DNA of 64,000 nt from Paraburkholderia monticola (lineage in GTDB: Bacteria > Pseudomonadota > Gammaproteobacteria > Burkholderiales > Burkholderiaceae): the NCBI RefSeq assembly GCF_001580545.1, contig NZ_LRBG01000010.1, positions 87,647-151,646 on the forward strand, in the 5' to 3' direction. Below are positions 33,351 to 45,687 of the stretch, piece by piece; positions within the stretch are counted from its first letter, which is position 1, and every line of letters starts with the position of its first letter. The notes under the pieces were generated by a model, which was given only the letters and a program-made list of their open reading frames with translations, did not search any database and had not been told where the DNA came from. Made by a program: the position numbers and the translations under genes.

Positions 33351-33974
33351 ATGGCAATCAAGGCAGTGGTGTTCGATTTCGGCGGCGTGCTGATCGACTG
33401 GAGTCCCGAGTACCTGTATCGCGAGCTGATTCCCGACGAAACCGAGCGCCGCTGGTTCCTCACGCACGTGTGCTCGATGGACTGGGTGATCCGCCAGGAC
33501 GGCGGTCAGCCGATCGTCGAGGCCACCGACGAGCTGATCGCACGTTTTCCCGACCACGAGCCGCTGATCCGCGCGTTCTACGAGCGTTGGCACGAGATGG
33601 TGGCGGGTGTGCTCGATGACGGCGTCGCGCTGATGGAAAAGCTCGAAGCGGCCGACGTGCCGCTCTTCGGGCTCACCAACTGGTCGGCCGAGACGTTCCC
33701 GTATGCGTGGGAGCACTATCCGGTGCTGCGGCGGTTCCGCGACATCGTCGTGTCGGGGCGCGTGAAGCTCGTCAAGCCCGACCCGGCGATCTTCGCGGAA
33801 ATGCACCAGCGCATCGAGTCGCAGATGCCCGGCGTCGAGCCGGCCGAGCTCGTCTTCATCGACGACAACCCGAAGAACGCCGAAGCCGCGACGGCGCTCG
33901 GCTGGCACGGCGTGCATCATACGAGCGCCGCGCAAACGCAAGCGCAGCTGCGCGAGCTAGGCTTGCCGGTTTGA
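33351..33974 (+). CDS. HAD-family hydrolase, subfamily IA
   Basis: 207 residues. The catalytic motif I is VVFDFGGVLIDW (Asp nucleophile with the second Asp replaced by Gly, as in many HAD-IA proteins), motif II is LTNWSAET, motif III SGRVKLVKPDPAIF and motif IV ELVFIDDNPKNAEAA. The alpha-helical cap lies between residues 20 and 95. It likely removes phosphate or halide from a small molecule, but the substrate is not predictable. It is downstream of the aminopeptidase with a GGCGGAG ribosome site and converges with the AsmA-like gene. Confidence 0.88.
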   Translation: MAIKAVVFDFGGVLIDWSPEYLYRELIPDETERRWFLTHVCSMDWVIRQDGGQPIVEATDELIARFPDHEPLIRAFYERWHEMVAGVLDDGVALMEKLEAADVPLFGLTNWSAETFPYAWEHYPVLRRFRDIVVSGRVKLVKPDPAIFAEMHQRIESQMPGVEPAELVFIDDNPKNAEAATALGWHGVHHTSAAQTQAQLRELGLPV

Positions 33975-33982
33975 GCTGAGCG

Positions 33983-35107
33983 CTACTGCCCCAGCAGATT
34001 CTTCAACGCATTGCCGAGACCTTTAACGGTCTCGCCCGCGCCCTTCGCGACACCTTCGACGCTCACCCCCAACGCCTTTGCAAACCCCTCGCCGACGCGC
34101 GCGAGGATTCCGTCGCGCACCGAGAACTTCGGATCCCGCAAATCGCCGTCGAGCACGAAATGCAACGAGATGTCGCCGTTATGGGTGCGCAGCGCGGCGA
34201 CGGCCGCGCGGGTCGGGATCGACATGAACGTCTCGAGCGGATTGTCGGTTTCAGCGAGCTGCAGATTGTGGATCGTCACGGTGCCGGGCGCGTGCACGTG
34301 ATAGTTGCGCACCGTCGATTCGATCGTCAGATCGACGGTGCCGCCCGTCACCTGCGCTCGCGTGCCGGCCTTCTTCAGCAGATACGGATCGAGCATCGCG
34401 ATATCGACGCCGCGCAACGTGCTCGTCGTCTGTGAATCGCGGCTGGCGATTTTGATCCAGCCGTCGAATGTAACCGTGCCCGTATGCGCCGGACCCTTCA
34501 GCGAGCCGCGGACGCTGACGTTGGTCGGCTCGGCGAGGGTCGGCAGATGCAGATTGTCGACCGTCGCGTTCGCGTTGCTGACCGTCACCTTGAACGGTGG
34601 CGGCCCGACGGTCATGTCGTAGAAGTGGAAGTTGCCCTGCTCGAAGCGGATCCGGTCGACCTGCTTTTCGCGCGGGATCGGCGGCGCCTTGCCGGTGCCG
34701 CCCGGCTGATCGTCGCGGTTCAGCGTTTCGCGCAGGTTCGGCAGCAGATTCAGCGAGCCGTCCCTGGTGCGCAGCACGGCCATGTCGAAACCGCGCACGA
34801 CGACCTCGCGGATATGCATGCGCCGCGCGACCAGATCGCGCACGTCGGGGGTGATGGTGATTTCGTCGGCGCGCAGCGGTTCGCCCGCCGGCCAGCCGGG
34901 TGGCGCTTTCAGCACGACGTGGGTGAGGTGGACCGAGGTGAGGCCGACATCGATGCTCTCGGCGCTGCCGAGCGGCCCGAGCGCCGCGCTCACGCGATTC
35001 TTGACTTCTTGTTGCGCGAATTGCATCGCGCCGATCGCGATCAGAATCAACGCTAATAGCGTGCCGCCCACGACGACGATCCAGCGTCTGCCCTTCGACA
35101 TCGCCAT
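33983..35107 (-). CDS. AsmA/DUF748-like membrane-anchored protein
   Basis: 374 residues. One N-terminal membrane segment (WIVVVGGTLLALILIAIGAMQF) is followed by a large periplasmic beta-rich region with repeated IRFEQGNFHFYDMTV, VTVSNANATVDNLHLPTLAEPTNVSVRGSLKGPAHTG and TSTLRGVDIAMLDPYLLKKAG, the pattern of AsmA-like proteins. A helical C-terminal tail (EGFAKALGVSVEGVAKGAGETVKGLGNALKNLL) has amphipathic character. AsmA relatives bridge the inner and outer membrane and move lipid. The start is ATG 35107 after AAGGAG. Role in this organism is inferred. Confidence 0.78.
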   Translation of the reverse strand: MAMSKGRRWIVVVGGTLLALILIAIGAMQFAQQEVKNRVSAALGPLGSAESIDVGLTSVHLTHVVLKAPPGWPAGEPLRADEITITPDVRDLVARRMHIREVVVRGFDMAVLRTRDGSLNLLPNLRETLNRDDQPGGTGKAPPIPREKQVDRIRFEQGNFHFYDMTVGPPPFKVTVSNANATVDNLHLPTLAEPTNVSVRGSLKGPAHTGTVTFDGWIKIASRDSQTTSTLRGVDIAMLDPYLLKKAGTRAQVTGGTVDLTIESTVRNYHVHAPGTVTIHNLQLAETDNPLETFMSIPTRAAVAALRTHNGDISLHFVLDGDLRDPKFSVRDGILARVGEGFAKALGVSVEGVAKGAGETVKGLGNALKNLLGQ

Positions 35108-35233
35108 GCTTGTCTCCTTCGTCTGTCGCGTGCGCGGATTTTTCACGCGCGGGCCCACCACGCGAAGGCAAGCAACCCGCATGCCCCGTGACCCGTCCGG
35201 CATTGCACCAGACGGGCCGTTGTTTCCTGCTTC

Positions 35234-36898
<1,665 letters not shown>

Positions 36899-37132
36899 TT
36901 GCTTGCAGTAGACGTTGACGACGCCGGCCGCGTGCGGGCGGGCAGTCGAGGGTGAATGGGTAATCGGTGTGAGAGCCGGGCGGAACGCCCGGCGCCGGCC
37001 GGCGCGGCGTCGGATTCAGACGACGCTGCCGCGCGCGGCGCGTGGTTCAGGTCGCATTGTACTTCGCGGCGGGGGCCGGGCGGCAGGGGAGGGCCGACGG
37101 CAGGCCGCCGTCACGGCGCTTCGGGGGGCGTC

Positions 37133-38221
37133 TCAGTTCGCGCGATGTCCCGTCGCCGGATCGAAGAAATGCAGATGCTGCGCGGGCAGCGCGACCTGCA
37201 GCACCTCGCCCGCCGCCGGGCGGTGCGCGTGCGGCAGCCGTGCGGTCACGTCGTGCTTGCCCCAACGGCCATGCGCGAGATTGTCCGCGCCGAGGATTTC
37301 GCAGGAATCGACGGTCAGCGTCGCGGACGCTGCGTTGGCCGTGCCCGGGCTCAGATGCTCGGGGCGGATGCCGAGCGTCCATTCGCGGCCGGTCGCGACT
37401 TCGCGGCCGATCGACGGTACGCCCGCGAGCGGCAGCTTCGGGCCGTTGCCGGCGACGTCGAACGTGGAGCCGTCGTCCGAGACACGGCCTTCGAGCAGGT
37501 TCATCCCCGGTGAGCCGATGAAGCTTGCGACGAATACCGTGGCCGGCCGCTCATAGACCTCGGTCGGCGCGCCGATCTGCTCGGCGTGGCCCTTGTTCAT
37601 GACGATCACGCGTTGGGCCAGCGTCATCGCTTCGATCTGATCGTGCGTGACGTACAGGCTCGTGGTCTTCAGACGCGCATGCAGACGCTGGATTTCGAGG
37701 CGCATCTGCACACGCAGACGCGCGTCGAGATTCGACAGCGGCTCGTCGAACAGAAACACGGCCGGTTCGCGCACGATCGCGCGTCCCATCGCGACGCGCT
37801 GCCGCTGCCCGCCCGACAATTCGCGCGGCTTGCGCTGCAGCAGCGCGCCGAGTTCGAGAATCTGCGCGGCGGCTTCCACCCGCTTCGCGATCTGCGCGCG
37901 CTCGACGCCCGCGATCTTCAACGCGTAGCCCATGTTTTCGGCCACGCTCATGTGCGGATACAGCGCGTAGTTCTGGAACACCATCGCGATGTTGCGATCC
38001 TTCGGCTCCAGATCATTGACGACCTTCCCGGCGATCGAAATGCTGCCGTCGGAGATGCGCTCGAGCCCGGCGACCATCCGCAGCAACGTCGATTTGCCGC
38101 AGCCGGACGGACCGACCATCACGACGAATTCGCCGTCGGCGACGTCGACGTCGATGCCGTGCAATACGAACTGTTTGCCGTCGTAGGTTTTCTTGACGCT
38201 TTGCAGAGTCAGTGCAGCCAT
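37133..38221 (-). CDS. ugpC: Glycerol-3-phosphate ABC importer, ATPase UgpC
   Basis: 362 residues. Walker A is MVGPSGCGKSTLLRMV, the Q-loop and LSGGQRQRVAMGRAIVREPAVFLFDEPLSNLDARLRV signature/Walker B lie in the first 160 residues. A C-terminal OB-type regulatory domain (LEGRVSDDGSTFDVAG, TLGIRPEHLSPG) follows, as in MalK/UgpC. It hydrolyses ATP to drive sn-glycerol-3-phosphate or glycerophosphodiester uptake. It is last of the ugpBAEC set, 50 bases from ugpE. Confidence 0.93.
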   Translation of the reverse strand: MAALTLQSVKKTYDGKQFVLHGIDVDVADGEFVVMVGPSGCGKSTLLRMVAGLERISDGSISIAGKVVNDLEPKDRNIAMVFQNYALYPHMSVAENMGYALKIAGVERAQIAKRVEAAAQILELGALLQRKPRELSGGQRQRVAMGRAIVREPAVFLFDEPLSNLDARLRVQMRLEIQRLHARLKTTSLYVTHDQIEAMTLAQRVIVMNKGHAEQIGAPTEVYERPATVFVASFIGSPGMNLLEGRVSDDGSTFDVAGNGPKLPLAGVPSIGREVATGREWTLGIRPEHLSPGTANAASATLTVDSCEILGADNLAHGRWGKHDVTARLPHAHRPAAGEVLQVALPAQHLHFFDPATGHRAN

Positions 38222-38271
38222 GCTGTTTTAGCCTTTGCTTTTGAGTGCTTGTCGCAGTTCGTCATATCCGA

Positions 38272-39117
38272 TCACTTCTCCGAATCCACGAGGCCGCGCA
38301 CGAACCAGCGCTGCATCGTCAGCACGACCACGAGCGGCGGCAGCATCGCGAGCAACGTGGCCGTCATCACGAGATGCCATTCGGTCGCGGTGTCGCCCGA
38401 GGCGATCATGCCCCTGATGCCGATCACCGCGGTGGTCAGCGATTGCTGGCTCGTAATCAGGATCGGCCACAGATACTGGTTCCAGCCGTAGATGAACGTG
38501 ATCACGAAGAGTGCCGCCATGGTGGTGCGCGACAGCGGCAGCACGACGTCCCAGAAGAAGCGCAGCGCGCCCGCGCCGTCGATGCGCGCGGCTTCCATCA
38601 GTTCGTCCGGCAGCGTCTTGAAGAACTGGCGGAACAGGAACGTCGCGGTCGCCGACGCGATCAGCGGCAGCGTCAAACCGGTGTACGTATTGCTCAGATG
38701 CATCGACGACACCACTTCCACGGTCGGGAAAATCCGCACTTCGACCGGCAGCATCAGCGTGACGAAAATCAGCCAGAACGCGGCCGTGCGAAAGGGAAAG
38801 CGGAAGTAGACGATCGCGTACGCGGAGATCATCGACACGGCGATCTTGCCGATCGCGATCACGAGCGCCATCACGAGACTGTTGAGCAGCATGCGGTTGA
38901 ACGGCGCCGCCGCGTTACCGGTGCCGTGCGACCAGATCGTGGCGATGTTCTCGAACAGATGCGTGCTCGGCACGAGCGACAGCGGCACCGTGAACACTTC
39001 GTGCTCGCTCATCGTCGCCGCGCAGAATGCGACGTACACCGGAAACACCACCAGCGCGACGCCGAGGATCAGCACCGCGTGACAGAAGAGGTCGAAACCG
39101 CGTCGGTTCTCGATCAT
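38272..39117 (-). CDS. ugpE: Glycerol-3-phosphate ABC importer, permease UgpE
   Basis: 281 residues, six membrane segments typical of the MalG-like permeases. The EAA loop that contacts the ATPase is [39 protein letters not shown]. It starts at 39117, and its ATG overlaps the ugpA stop in ATGA fashion (39114-39117), so the two permeases are coupled. Together with UgpA it forms the membrane channel. Confidence 0.93.
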   Translation of the reverse strand: MIENRRGFDLFCHAVLILGVALVVFPVYVAFCAATMSEHEVFTVPLSLVPSTHLFENIATIWSHGTGNAAAPFNRMLLNSLVMALVIAIGKIAVSMISAYAIVYFRFPFRTAAFWLIFVTLMLPVEVRIFPTVEVVSSMHLSNTYTGLTLPLIASATATFLFRQFFKTLPDELMEAARIDGAGALRFFWDVVLPLSRTTMAALFVITFIYGWNQYLWPILITSQQSLTTAVIGIRGMIASGDTATEWHLVMTATLLAMLPPLVVVLTMQRWFVRGLVDSEK

Positions 39118-39998
39118 GAGTATTGAACCCTGCGTTCGATGAAGCGGAATTGCACGACGGTCAGCGCCACGACGATGATCATCAGCACGACCGACTGCGC
39201 GCCCGAGCTGCCGATGTCGAGCCCCTGGAAGCCTTCGGCGAAGATCTTGTAGATCAGCGTCCGGGTGGCCTGGCCGGGGCCGCCGCCGGTTGCCGCGTCG
39301 ATCACCGGGAAGGTGTCGAAGAACGCGTAGGTGATGTTGATCACCAGCAGGAAGAACGTGGTTGGCGACAGCAGCGGCAGCGCGATGCCGAAGAAGCGCC
39401 GCACCGGACCGGCGCCGTCGATCGCGGCCGCTTCGATCAGCGAGCGCGGAATCGCCTGCAGGCCCGCGTAGAAGAACAGGAAGTTATAGCTGACCTGCTG
39501 CCAGACCGACGCGAGCACGACGAGGAACATGGCCTGACCGGGATTCAGCGCGTGATTCCACACGATGCCGTACTTCGCGAGCGCATACGTGACGAGGCCG
39601 ATGCTCGGATTGAACAGGAACGACCACAGCACGGCGGCGATCGCGGGCGCGACCGCGTACGGCCAGATCAGCAAGGTTTGATAGGCTTTCGCGCCGCGCG
39701 TCACGCGATCCGCGCAGACCGCGAGCAACAGCGAGATCACGAGGCCCGACACGGTGACGAGCGTGCAGAACACGATCGTCGTGTTGAACGACGCCAGATA
39801 GAGCGGGTCGGCGAACAGCTGTTTGAAGTTCGTGAGTCCGACGAACTGGCTCGACGTGCCGAACGCGTCCTGACTTTGCGTCGATTGCCACAGCGCAACG
39901 CCAGCCGGCCACAGAAAGAACACCAGCGTGATGAGCAACTGCGGCGCGACGAGCAGGTAGGGCAGCCCGCTGGTGCCGAAGTAAGAGCGCTTTTCCAT
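39114..39998 (-). CDS. ugpA: Glycerol-3-phosphate ABC importer, permease UgpA
   Basis: 294 residues with six membrane segments, MalF-like. The EAA loop is [58 protein letters not shown] is typical of UgpA. It overlaps ugpE by four bases and follows ugpB after about 75 bases. Confidence 0.93.
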   Translation of the reverse strand: MEKRSYFGTSGLPYLLVAPQLLITLVFFLWPAGVALWQSTQSQDAFGTSSQFVGLTNFKQLFADPLYLASFNTTIVFCTLVTVSGLVISLLLAVCADRVTRGAKAYQTLLIWPYAVAPAIAAVLWSFLFNPSIGLVTYALAKYGIVWNHALNPGQAMFLVVLASVWQQVSYNFLFFYAGLQAIPRSLIEAAAIDGAGPVRRFFGIALPLLSPTTFFLLVINITYAFFDTFPVIDAATGGGPGQATRTLIYKIFAEGFQGLDIGSSGAQSVVLMIIVVALTVVQFRFIERRVQYS

Positions 39999-40072
39999 CG
40001 AGATTCTCAGGTGTGTGGCAACGACATCGGGTTCCAGCGCAACAGCGCCGGAACCCCGCCACCAGGCGATGC

Positions 40073-41398
40073 TTAGTTACCGGCCTTTTCGAAGCGGCGC
40101 AGCAGGTCGTCGCCGCGCGCGACGGACGAGTCGAGCGCCTGCTGCGGCGTCTTCTTGTCCGCCCAGACCTGCTCGAGTTCTTCATCGATCACGGTGCGGA
40201 TCTGCGGCATGTTGCCCAGACGCAGGCCCTTCGTGAACGGCAGCGGCGGCTTGTTCAGCATCTGACGGATCGCGGTGTCGCTGCCCGGGTTCTTCTCGTA
40301 GAAGCCCTGCTGGCGCGTCAGGTCGTACGCGGCGGTCGTGATCGGCAGATAGCCGGTGTCCTGATGCCACTTCGCGGCGACCGGCGCCGTGGCCAGATAC
40401 GCGAGGAACTTCGCGACGCCCTTATAGACCGCCGGGTCTTTACCCGACAGCACCCACAGGCTCGCCCCGCCGATGATCGCGTTCTGCGGCGCGCCCTTCA
40501 CGCTCTCGTCGTACGGCATCATGCCGGTGCCGAAATTGAACTTCGCGTATTTCTTGATCGTTGCGAGCGAGCCCGACGAGTTCGTGATGATGCCGCAGTC
40601 GCCGCTATAGAACTTCGACACGGGCTCGTCCTTGCGGCCGACATAGGTGAACGTGCCGTCCTTCTGCATGTTCTGCAGGAACTGGATGTGTGCGACCTGC
40701 AGCGGCTTGTTGAATTCGAGCTGCGCGTCCATGCCGTCGAAGCCGTTGTTACGCGATGCGAACGGCGCCGCATGCCACGCGCTGTAGTTCTCGAGCTGAA
40801 TCCAGCTTTGCCAGCCCGACGAGTAGCCGCACGACATGCCCGAGGCCTTCAGCTTCTGCGCGTCGGCGTGCAGTTCGGCCCAGGTCTTCGGCGGCTGGTT
40901 CGGGTCGAGGCCGGCTTTCTTGAACGCGTCCTTGTTGTAGTACAGCACCGGCGTCGAGCTGTTGAACGGCATCGAGATCAGCTCGCCGGTTTTCGAATCG
41001 CTGTAGTAGCTCGCGATGGTCGGCACGAACGCTTTCTGGTCGAGCGGCACGCCCGCGTCCTTGAATACCTGGGTGACCGGGACGATGGCTTTTTTCGCCT
41101 GCATCATCGTCGCGGTGCCGACTTCGTAGACCTGCAGGATGGCCGGCGCGTTGCCGCTGCGATAGGCCGCGATGCCGGCGGCGAGAGTCTGGTCGTAGGT
41201 GCCCTTGAACACCGGCACGATCTTGTAGTCGCTTTGCGATTTGTTGAAGTCGTTGGCGATGTCGTTCAGACGTTCACCCAGCGCGGCTTCCATTGCATGC
41301 CAGAACTGGATTTCGGTCGCGGCGTGAGCCGCCTGGCTGACGCCGATACTCAACACGGCGGCGACGGAAAGTGAACGGAACAGCGGCTTGTAATTCAT
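40073..41398 (-). CDS. ugpB: Glycerol-3-phosphate periplasmic binding protein UgpB
   Basis: 441 residues. Signal peptide [26 protein letters not shown], cleaved before [10 protein letters not shown]. The mature protein is a class B binding protein: [45 protein letters not shown] is the family signature, and the substrate-site stretch [24 protein letters not shown] follows. It captures glycerol-3-phosphate and glycerophosphodiesters in the periplasm. The ATG at 41398 has GGAGAC upstream; the frame is open 44 codons further but has no signal there. It leads the ugpBAEC operon. No phosphodiesterase (ugpQ) gene is adjacent. Confidence 0.93.
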   Translation of the reverse strand: MNYKPLFRSLSVAAVLSIGVSQAAHAATEIQFWHAMEAALGERLNDIANDFNKSQSDYKIVPVFKGTYDQTLAAGIAAYRSGNAPAILQVYEVGTATMMQAKKAIVPVTQVFKDAGVPLDQKAFVPTIASYYSDSKTGELISMPFNSSTPVLYYNKDAFKKAGLDPNQPPKTWAELHADAQKLKASGMSCGYSSGWQSWIQLENYSAWHAAPFASRNNGFDGMDAQLEFNKPLQVAHIQFLQNMQKDGTFTYVGRKDEPVSKFYSGDCGIITNSSGSLATIKKYAKFNFGTGMMPYDESVKGAPQNAIIGGASLWVLSGKDPAVYKGVAKFLAYLATAPVAAKWHQDTGYLPITTAAYDLTRQQGFYEKNPGSDTAIRQMLNKPPLPFTKGLRLGNMPQIRTVIDEELEQVWADKKTPQQALDSSVARGDDLLRRFEKAGN

Positions 41399-41706
41399 CG
41401 ATTTGTCTCCGGTTCGGAAGGGCGCGGACGCGAATCGCGCGATTCTATTTGTGTTCGATGACATTCCGGCGTCGTTGGCCGGGCGGCGCGCACGATGGGT
41501 GGCGGGGCGCCGGAAGTCGCAATTTAGCATCGGCTGTCATGGAAAGGAAATAAATGGGACGGGATTCGGGAAGATCGTCAGCGATGCGTAGCGAGGCTCG
41601 TTGTCCCGGTGCGGTGGGTTAATCGTCGCGCGCAAATAAAAAAGCCCGCGACGCCTGAGCGTTCGCGGGCCTTACTCGTGCAGCGCAGTTTGCGCTGCTT
41701 TGCGCT
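41399..41706. other. Intergenic region between ugpB and ychF
   Basis: 308 bases. The part next to ugpB should hold its promoter; no clear Pho box was picked out by eye. The rest holds the ychF terminator. No gene is evident. Confidence 0.5.
41634..41671 (-). terminator. Terminator of ychF
   Basis: On the minus strand: GCCCGCGAACGCTCAGGCGTCGCGGGC followed by TTTTTTA. The stem is GCCCGCGA/TCGCGGGC. It stands 35 bases beyond the ychF stop. Confidence 0.9.
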
Positions 41707-42801
41707 TTACACGTTGAACAGGAAGTTCATGACGTCGCCATCATGCACGACGTATTCCTTGCCTTCGGCGCGCATCTTGCCGGCTTCCTTCGCGCCTTGC
41801 TCGCCCTTGTAGGTGATGTAGTCGTTGAAGCTGATCGTCTGCGCGCGGATGAAGCCACGTTCGAAGTCGGTGTGGATCGCGCCCGCTGCCTTCGGCGCCG
41901 TATCGCCGATGTGGATCGTCCACGCGCGCACTTCCTTCACGCCGGCCGTGAAGTAGGTATGCAGGCCGAGCAGCTTGAAGCCCGCGCGGATCACGCGGTT
42001 CAGGCCCGGCTCGTGCATGCCCATGTCGGCGAGGAACACTTCCATGTCGGCTTCGTCGAGGTCGGCGATTTCCGCTTCGACCGCCGCGCACACGGCCACG
42101 ACCGGCGCGCCTTCCGCGGCCGCGAACTTCGTGACCGCGTCGAGGTGCGGGTTGTTCTCGAAGCCGTCTTCCTTCACGTTGGCGACGTACATGGTCGGCT
42201 TCGCGGTGATCAGGCAGAACGGCTTGAGCGTGGCCTTTTCTTCATCGGTCAAGTCGAGCGCGCGGACCGGTTTCGCCTGGTCGAGCTGCGCGCGGACCTT
42301 CTCCAGCACCGCCACATTCTTCGCGGCTTCCTTGTCGTTGCCCGACTTGGCTGCCTTGGAATAGCGCGCGAGTGCCTTCTCGACGGTGCCGAGGTCGGCG
42401 AGCGCGAGTTCGGTGTTGATCACCTCGATGTCCGACAGCGGATCGACCTTGTTCGCGACGTGAATCACGTTGTCGTCCTCGAAGCAGCGCACCACGTGCG
42501 TGATCGCATCGGTTTCGCGGATGTTCGCGAGGAACTGGTTGCCGAGGCCTTCGCCCTTGCTTGCACCAGCCACCAGACCCGCGATATCGACGAACTCGAC
42601 CACCGCCGGCAGGATGCGCTCCGGCTTGACGATTTCGGCGAGCGCCTTCAGACGGGCGTCCGGCACTTCGACGATGCCGACGTTCGGCTCGATCGTGCAG
42701 AACGGATAGTTTTCGGCGGAAATGCCCGCCTTCGTCAGGGCGTTGAACAGGGTGGACTTGCCGACGTTAGGCAGGCCGACGATGCCGCATTGGAGGCTCA
42801 T
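41707..42801 (-). CDS. ychF: Obg-like ATPase YchF
   Basis: 364 residues. The P-loop is [21 protein letters not shown]; the G3-like [29 protein letters not shown] follows. Unlike true GTPases the G4 motif is NKxD-like only loosely, matching YchF's preference for ATP. The C-terminal TGS domain ([43 protein letters not shown]) completes it. The protein binds ribosomes and regulates oxidative-stress responses. It is a single-gene unit with its own terminator. Confidence 0.95.
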   Translation of the reverse strand: MSLQCGIVGLPNVGKSTLFNALTKAGISAENYPFCTIEPNVGIVEVPDARLKALAEIVKPERILPAVVEFVDIAGLVAGASKGEGLGNQFLANIRETDAITHVVRCFEDDNVIHVANKVDPLSDIEVINTELALADLGTVEKALARYSKAAKSGNDKEAAKNVAVLEKVRAQLDQAKPVRALDLTDEEKATLKPFCLITAKPTMYVANVKEDGFENNPHLDAVTKFAAAEGAPVVAVCAAVEAEIADLDEADMEVFLADMGMHEPGLNRVIRAGFKLLGLHTYFTAGVKEVRAWTIHIGDTAPKAAGAIHTDFERGFIRAQTISFNDYITYKGEQGAKEAGKMRAEGKEYVVHDGDVMNFLFNV

Positions 42802-43068
42802 GGAAATCCTTCAGTGAATCAGTAGGTTGCGTGATGCGCTCGACGCTGCGCGCGGATTCGGAAAGCCTTCGCGTAGGGCGTTGCGTGGCAGGCGCGGCGG
42901 AGCGGACAAGTCACCGAATCGGGGCGTTGGCTCGACGATTGAGTGCGAGTTTTCACGGAAAACGCAATTGTAACCCGTTCGCCCGGGCGGACCGGCCGGC
43001 GCATTTGCGTGAAGCCACTGTAGAATCGTCAGTTCAGAGCCGAGAGAGCTCATTTCCGGGGCAAAAAC

Positions 43069-43437
43069 GTGCGAATCATGAGATGGGTCGGAATCGGCGT
43101 CGTCGCCGCGATCGTGGTGGGCGTGGTCGCGACATGGGTCACGCCGAATTTCGACGAAGCGCAAGCCACCACGGACCGTCAGACGATCGATTGCCTGACG
43201 AGTCACCTCACGCACCAGGATCGGGCCGACATCGCGCGGTTCGCAGACAAGAACGACAACGATTCGTTGTGGAGCGTGTATGACCGCGTGTTCCCCGACT
43301 GCGCGGTGCGCGGCGACCAACGCGATCGCAAGGCGCAGCTCGAGGCGGCCGCGTGGCGCAACCTGTCGTCCGATCGCGATTTCATGCGCATGCGCGAGGC
43401 CAACGCGGCGCTCGCGGCGAGCGCTCCGGGGCATTAA
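43069..43437 (+). CDS. Small hypothetical protein with N-terminal membrane anchor/signal
   Basis: 122 residues from GTG 43069, or 119 from ATG 43078; both are in frame and GGGGC precedes the GTG. A hydrophobic segment (WVGIGVVAAIVVGVVATW) near the N-terminus suggests a membrane anchor or signal. The remainder has two cysteines (IDCLTSH, PDCAVRG) and is otherwise charged. No family is recognised. It lies between ychF (divergent) and a Ubi hydroxylase gene on the same strand. Confidence 0.65.
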   Translation: MRIMRWVGIGVVAAIVVGVVATWVTPNFDEAQATTDRQTIDCLTSHLTHQDRADIARFADKNDNDSLWSVYDRVFPDCAVRGDQRDRKAQLEAAAWRNLSSDRDFMRMREANAALAASAPGH

Positions 43438-43522
43438 CGCGGGCCGCCGGGCCTGATCTGACGGGCCCACATGCCGCGCCGGTCGATCCGTCCCCCGCAC
43501 CCCCCGCGGCTATAATGCGCGC

Positions 43523-44695
43523 ATGAACGCACACCACCAGACCTTTGATGCCGCCGTGATCGGCGGCGGGCTCGTCGGCAAGACCGCGGCGCTCGCGCTC
43601 ACGCAAGGCGGACTGCGCGTCGCACTGCTCGCGCAGCCTTGCGCGGCGCTGCCGGCCGGTGCGGTCTTCGACTCGCGCGTCTATGCGTTGTCGTCGAGTT
43701 CGCAGGCCCTGCTCGAGCGACTGCGGGTGTGGCAGGCGCTCGATCACACGCGGCTCGGTCCCGTCTACGACATGCGCGTGTACGGCGACGCGCACGCCGA
43801 GCTGCATTTCTCCGCGTTTCAGGCATCGGTGCCGCAGCTTGCGTGGATCGTCGAGTCGTCGGTGATCGAGCGCGCGCTCGATGCCGCGCTGCGCTTCCAG
43901 CCGAATCTAACGTGGATCGACACGCGCGCCCAGGCGCTCGATTTCTCCGCCGACAGCGCGAGCGTCGGCCTCGCGAACGGCAGCGTGCTCGCAGCGGACC
44001 TGGTGGTCGGCGCGGACGGCGCGCACTCGTGGGTGCGCGCGCAGATCGGCTCGAAGACGGTGCGGCGCGACTATAAACAGACCGGCGTGGTCGCCAATTT
44101 CAAGACCGCGAAACCGCACGGCGAAACCGCGTATCAGTGGTTCCGTGACGGCGAGATCATCGCGTTGCTGCCGATGCCGGATGGCCACGTGTCGCTGGTC
44201 TGGTCGGCGCGCACCGAGCACGCGGAGCAACTGCTCGCGCTCGATCCCGAGCGGCTCGCCGCCGAAGTCGAACACGTGAGCGGCGGCCAGTTCGGCGCGC
44301 TCGACTGCGTGACGCCAGCGCAAGGCTTCCCGCTCGCGCTGCAGACCGTCGACCGGCTCGTCGCGCCACGCGTCGCGCTAGTCGGCGATGCCGCGCATCT
44401 GATTCACCCGCTTGCGGGGCAGGGCATGAACCTCGGTTTGCGCGACGTCGCCGCGCTCGCGAGCACGATCGGTGGCAAGGAGTCGTTTCGCGACCTCGGC
44501 GACATGGTGTTGCTGCGCCGCTACGAGCGCGCGCGCCGCGAAGACATCCGCGCGCTGATGATCGCGACCGACGGCCTGCAGAAACTGTTCTCGGTGCCCG
44601 GTCCGCTCGCCCGTGCCGTGCGCAATACCGGCATGGCGTTCGTCGGTGCGCAGCCGTTCATCAAGCGCTGGCTCGTGTCGGCCGCGCTGGGCTAA
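43523..44695 (+). CDS. UbiH/UbiF/Coq6-family FAD monooxygenase
   Basis: 390 residues. FAD motifs are DAAVIGGGLVGKTAALALTQGG at the N-terminus, VVGADGAHSWVRAQIG (the DG motif) and VALVGDAAHLIHPLAGQGMNLGLRDVAAL (the GD motif). The last carries the H-P-LAGQG stretch that defines ubiquinone hydroxylases. It adds a hydroxyl group to the ring of a ubiquinone precursor. Which ring position cannot be assigned without other ubi genes. The ATG is not preceded by a strong ribosome site. Confidence 0.9.
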   Translation: MNAHHQTFDAAVIGGGLVGKTAALALTQGGLRVALLAQPCAALPAGAVFDSRVYALSSSSQALLERLRVWQALDHTRLGPVYDMRVYGDAHAELHFSAFQASVPQLAWIVESSVIERALDAALRFQPNLTWIDTRAQALDFSADSASVGLANGSVLAADLVVGADGAHSWVRAQIGSKTVRRDYKQTGVVANFKTAKPHGETAYQWFRDGEIIALLPMPDGHVSLVWSARTEHAEQLLALDPERLAAEVEHVSGGQFGALDCVTPAQGFPLALQTVDRLVAPRVALVGDAAHLIHPLAGQGMNLGLRDVAALASTIGGKESFRDLGDMVLLRRYERARREDIRALMIATDGLQKLFSVPGPLARAVRNTGMAFVGAQPFIKRWLVSAALG

Positions 44696-44901
44696 ACGGC
44701 AAGGAGGCGTCGCGTGGATAGCCGATGGCCGTTCACGGGCGTCCGGGACAGGTATCATGAGCGGATCGACGCGCTGCGATCGCTCCCCTATCTGACCCCG
44801 ATCAAACCTGATCGACCCGGATCGACCCGATAGGCGACCCAAACGCGCGGCCGGAACGTGAAGAAACGCGCACGGTGTGCGACTGAACCCAGGACTCCAG
44901 C

Positions 44902-45627
44902 ATGAAAAAGACTTTCCGCATCGCCGCCGCCGTGCTCGCGATCGCTGCCGCTACGCTCGGCTGCTCGGCACAGGCCGACCAGACCACCGACAAGCTCAAA
45001 GCCGCGCTGCAAACGCGTCTTTCCGACGTGACGATCAAGAGTGTGTCGAAGACGCCGATCGCGGGCCTGTACGAAGTGAACCTCGGCACGCAGATCATCT
45101 ATAGCGATGCGAACGGCGACTACCTGATGCTCGGCGACATGGTCGACGCGAAGACGCGCAAGAATCTGACCGAGGCGCGCCTGTCGGAAACCAACCGCAT
45201 CGACTTCGCGAGCCTGCCGTTCGGCAATGCGGTGAAGGTCGTGCGCGGCACCGGCGCGCGCAAGATCGCCGTGTTCTCCGACCCGAACTGCCCGTACTGC
45301 AAGCAGCTCGAAAAGACCTTGCTGTCGGTCGACAACGTGACGGTCTACACGTTCCTGTACCCGGTGCTGTCGCCGGATTCGACCGCCAAGTCGAAGTCGA
45401 TCTGGTGCTCGGCCGATCGCGCGAAGGCGTGGGAATCGTGGATGCAGGACCGTCAGGCGCCGACCGCCGCCGCCACCTGCGACACTGCCGCGATCGACAA
45501 GAACCTCGCGCTCGGCCGTTCGATGAACGTCGAAGGCACGCCGACGATGTTCCTCGCCGACGGCCGTCGCCTGCCCGGTGCGGTGCCGGCCGACCGGCTC
45601 GACAAGGAGCTGTCGGCGGTGCACTGA
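44902..45627 (+). CDS. dsbC: Thiol:disulfide interchange protein DsbC
   Basis: 241 residues. Signal peptide MKKTFRIAAAVLAIAAATLGCSAQA; an N-terminal dimerisation domain (LKAALQTRLSDVTIKSVSKTPIAGLYEVNLG) is followed by a thioredoxin-fold with the catalytic CPYC in FSDPNCPYCKQL at about residue 130 and the cis-Pro in VEGTPTMF. A second Cys pair (WCSADRAKAWES..TCDTAA) matches DsbC. It repairs wrong disulfides in the periplasm. The signal also contains LGC, but the AQA site is more likely used. It is closed by a hairpin. Confidence 0.92.
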   Translation: MKKTFRIAAAVLAIAAATLGCSAQADQTTDKLKAALQTRLSDVTIKSVSKTPIAGLYEVNLGTQIIYSDANGDYLMLGDMVDAKTRKNLTEARLSETNRIDFASLPFGNAVKVVRGTGARKIAVFSDPNCPYCKQLEKTLLSVDNVTVYTFLYPVLSPDSTAKSKSIWCSADRAKAWESWMQDRQAPTAAATCDTAAIDKNLALGRSMNVEGTPTMFLADGRRLPGAVPADRLDKELSAVH

Positions 45628-45687
45628 ACCGCGCGCTGCACGCAGCACCACGCACGCTTCGGGCGCGCAACAGAAGCAACCCGCAAA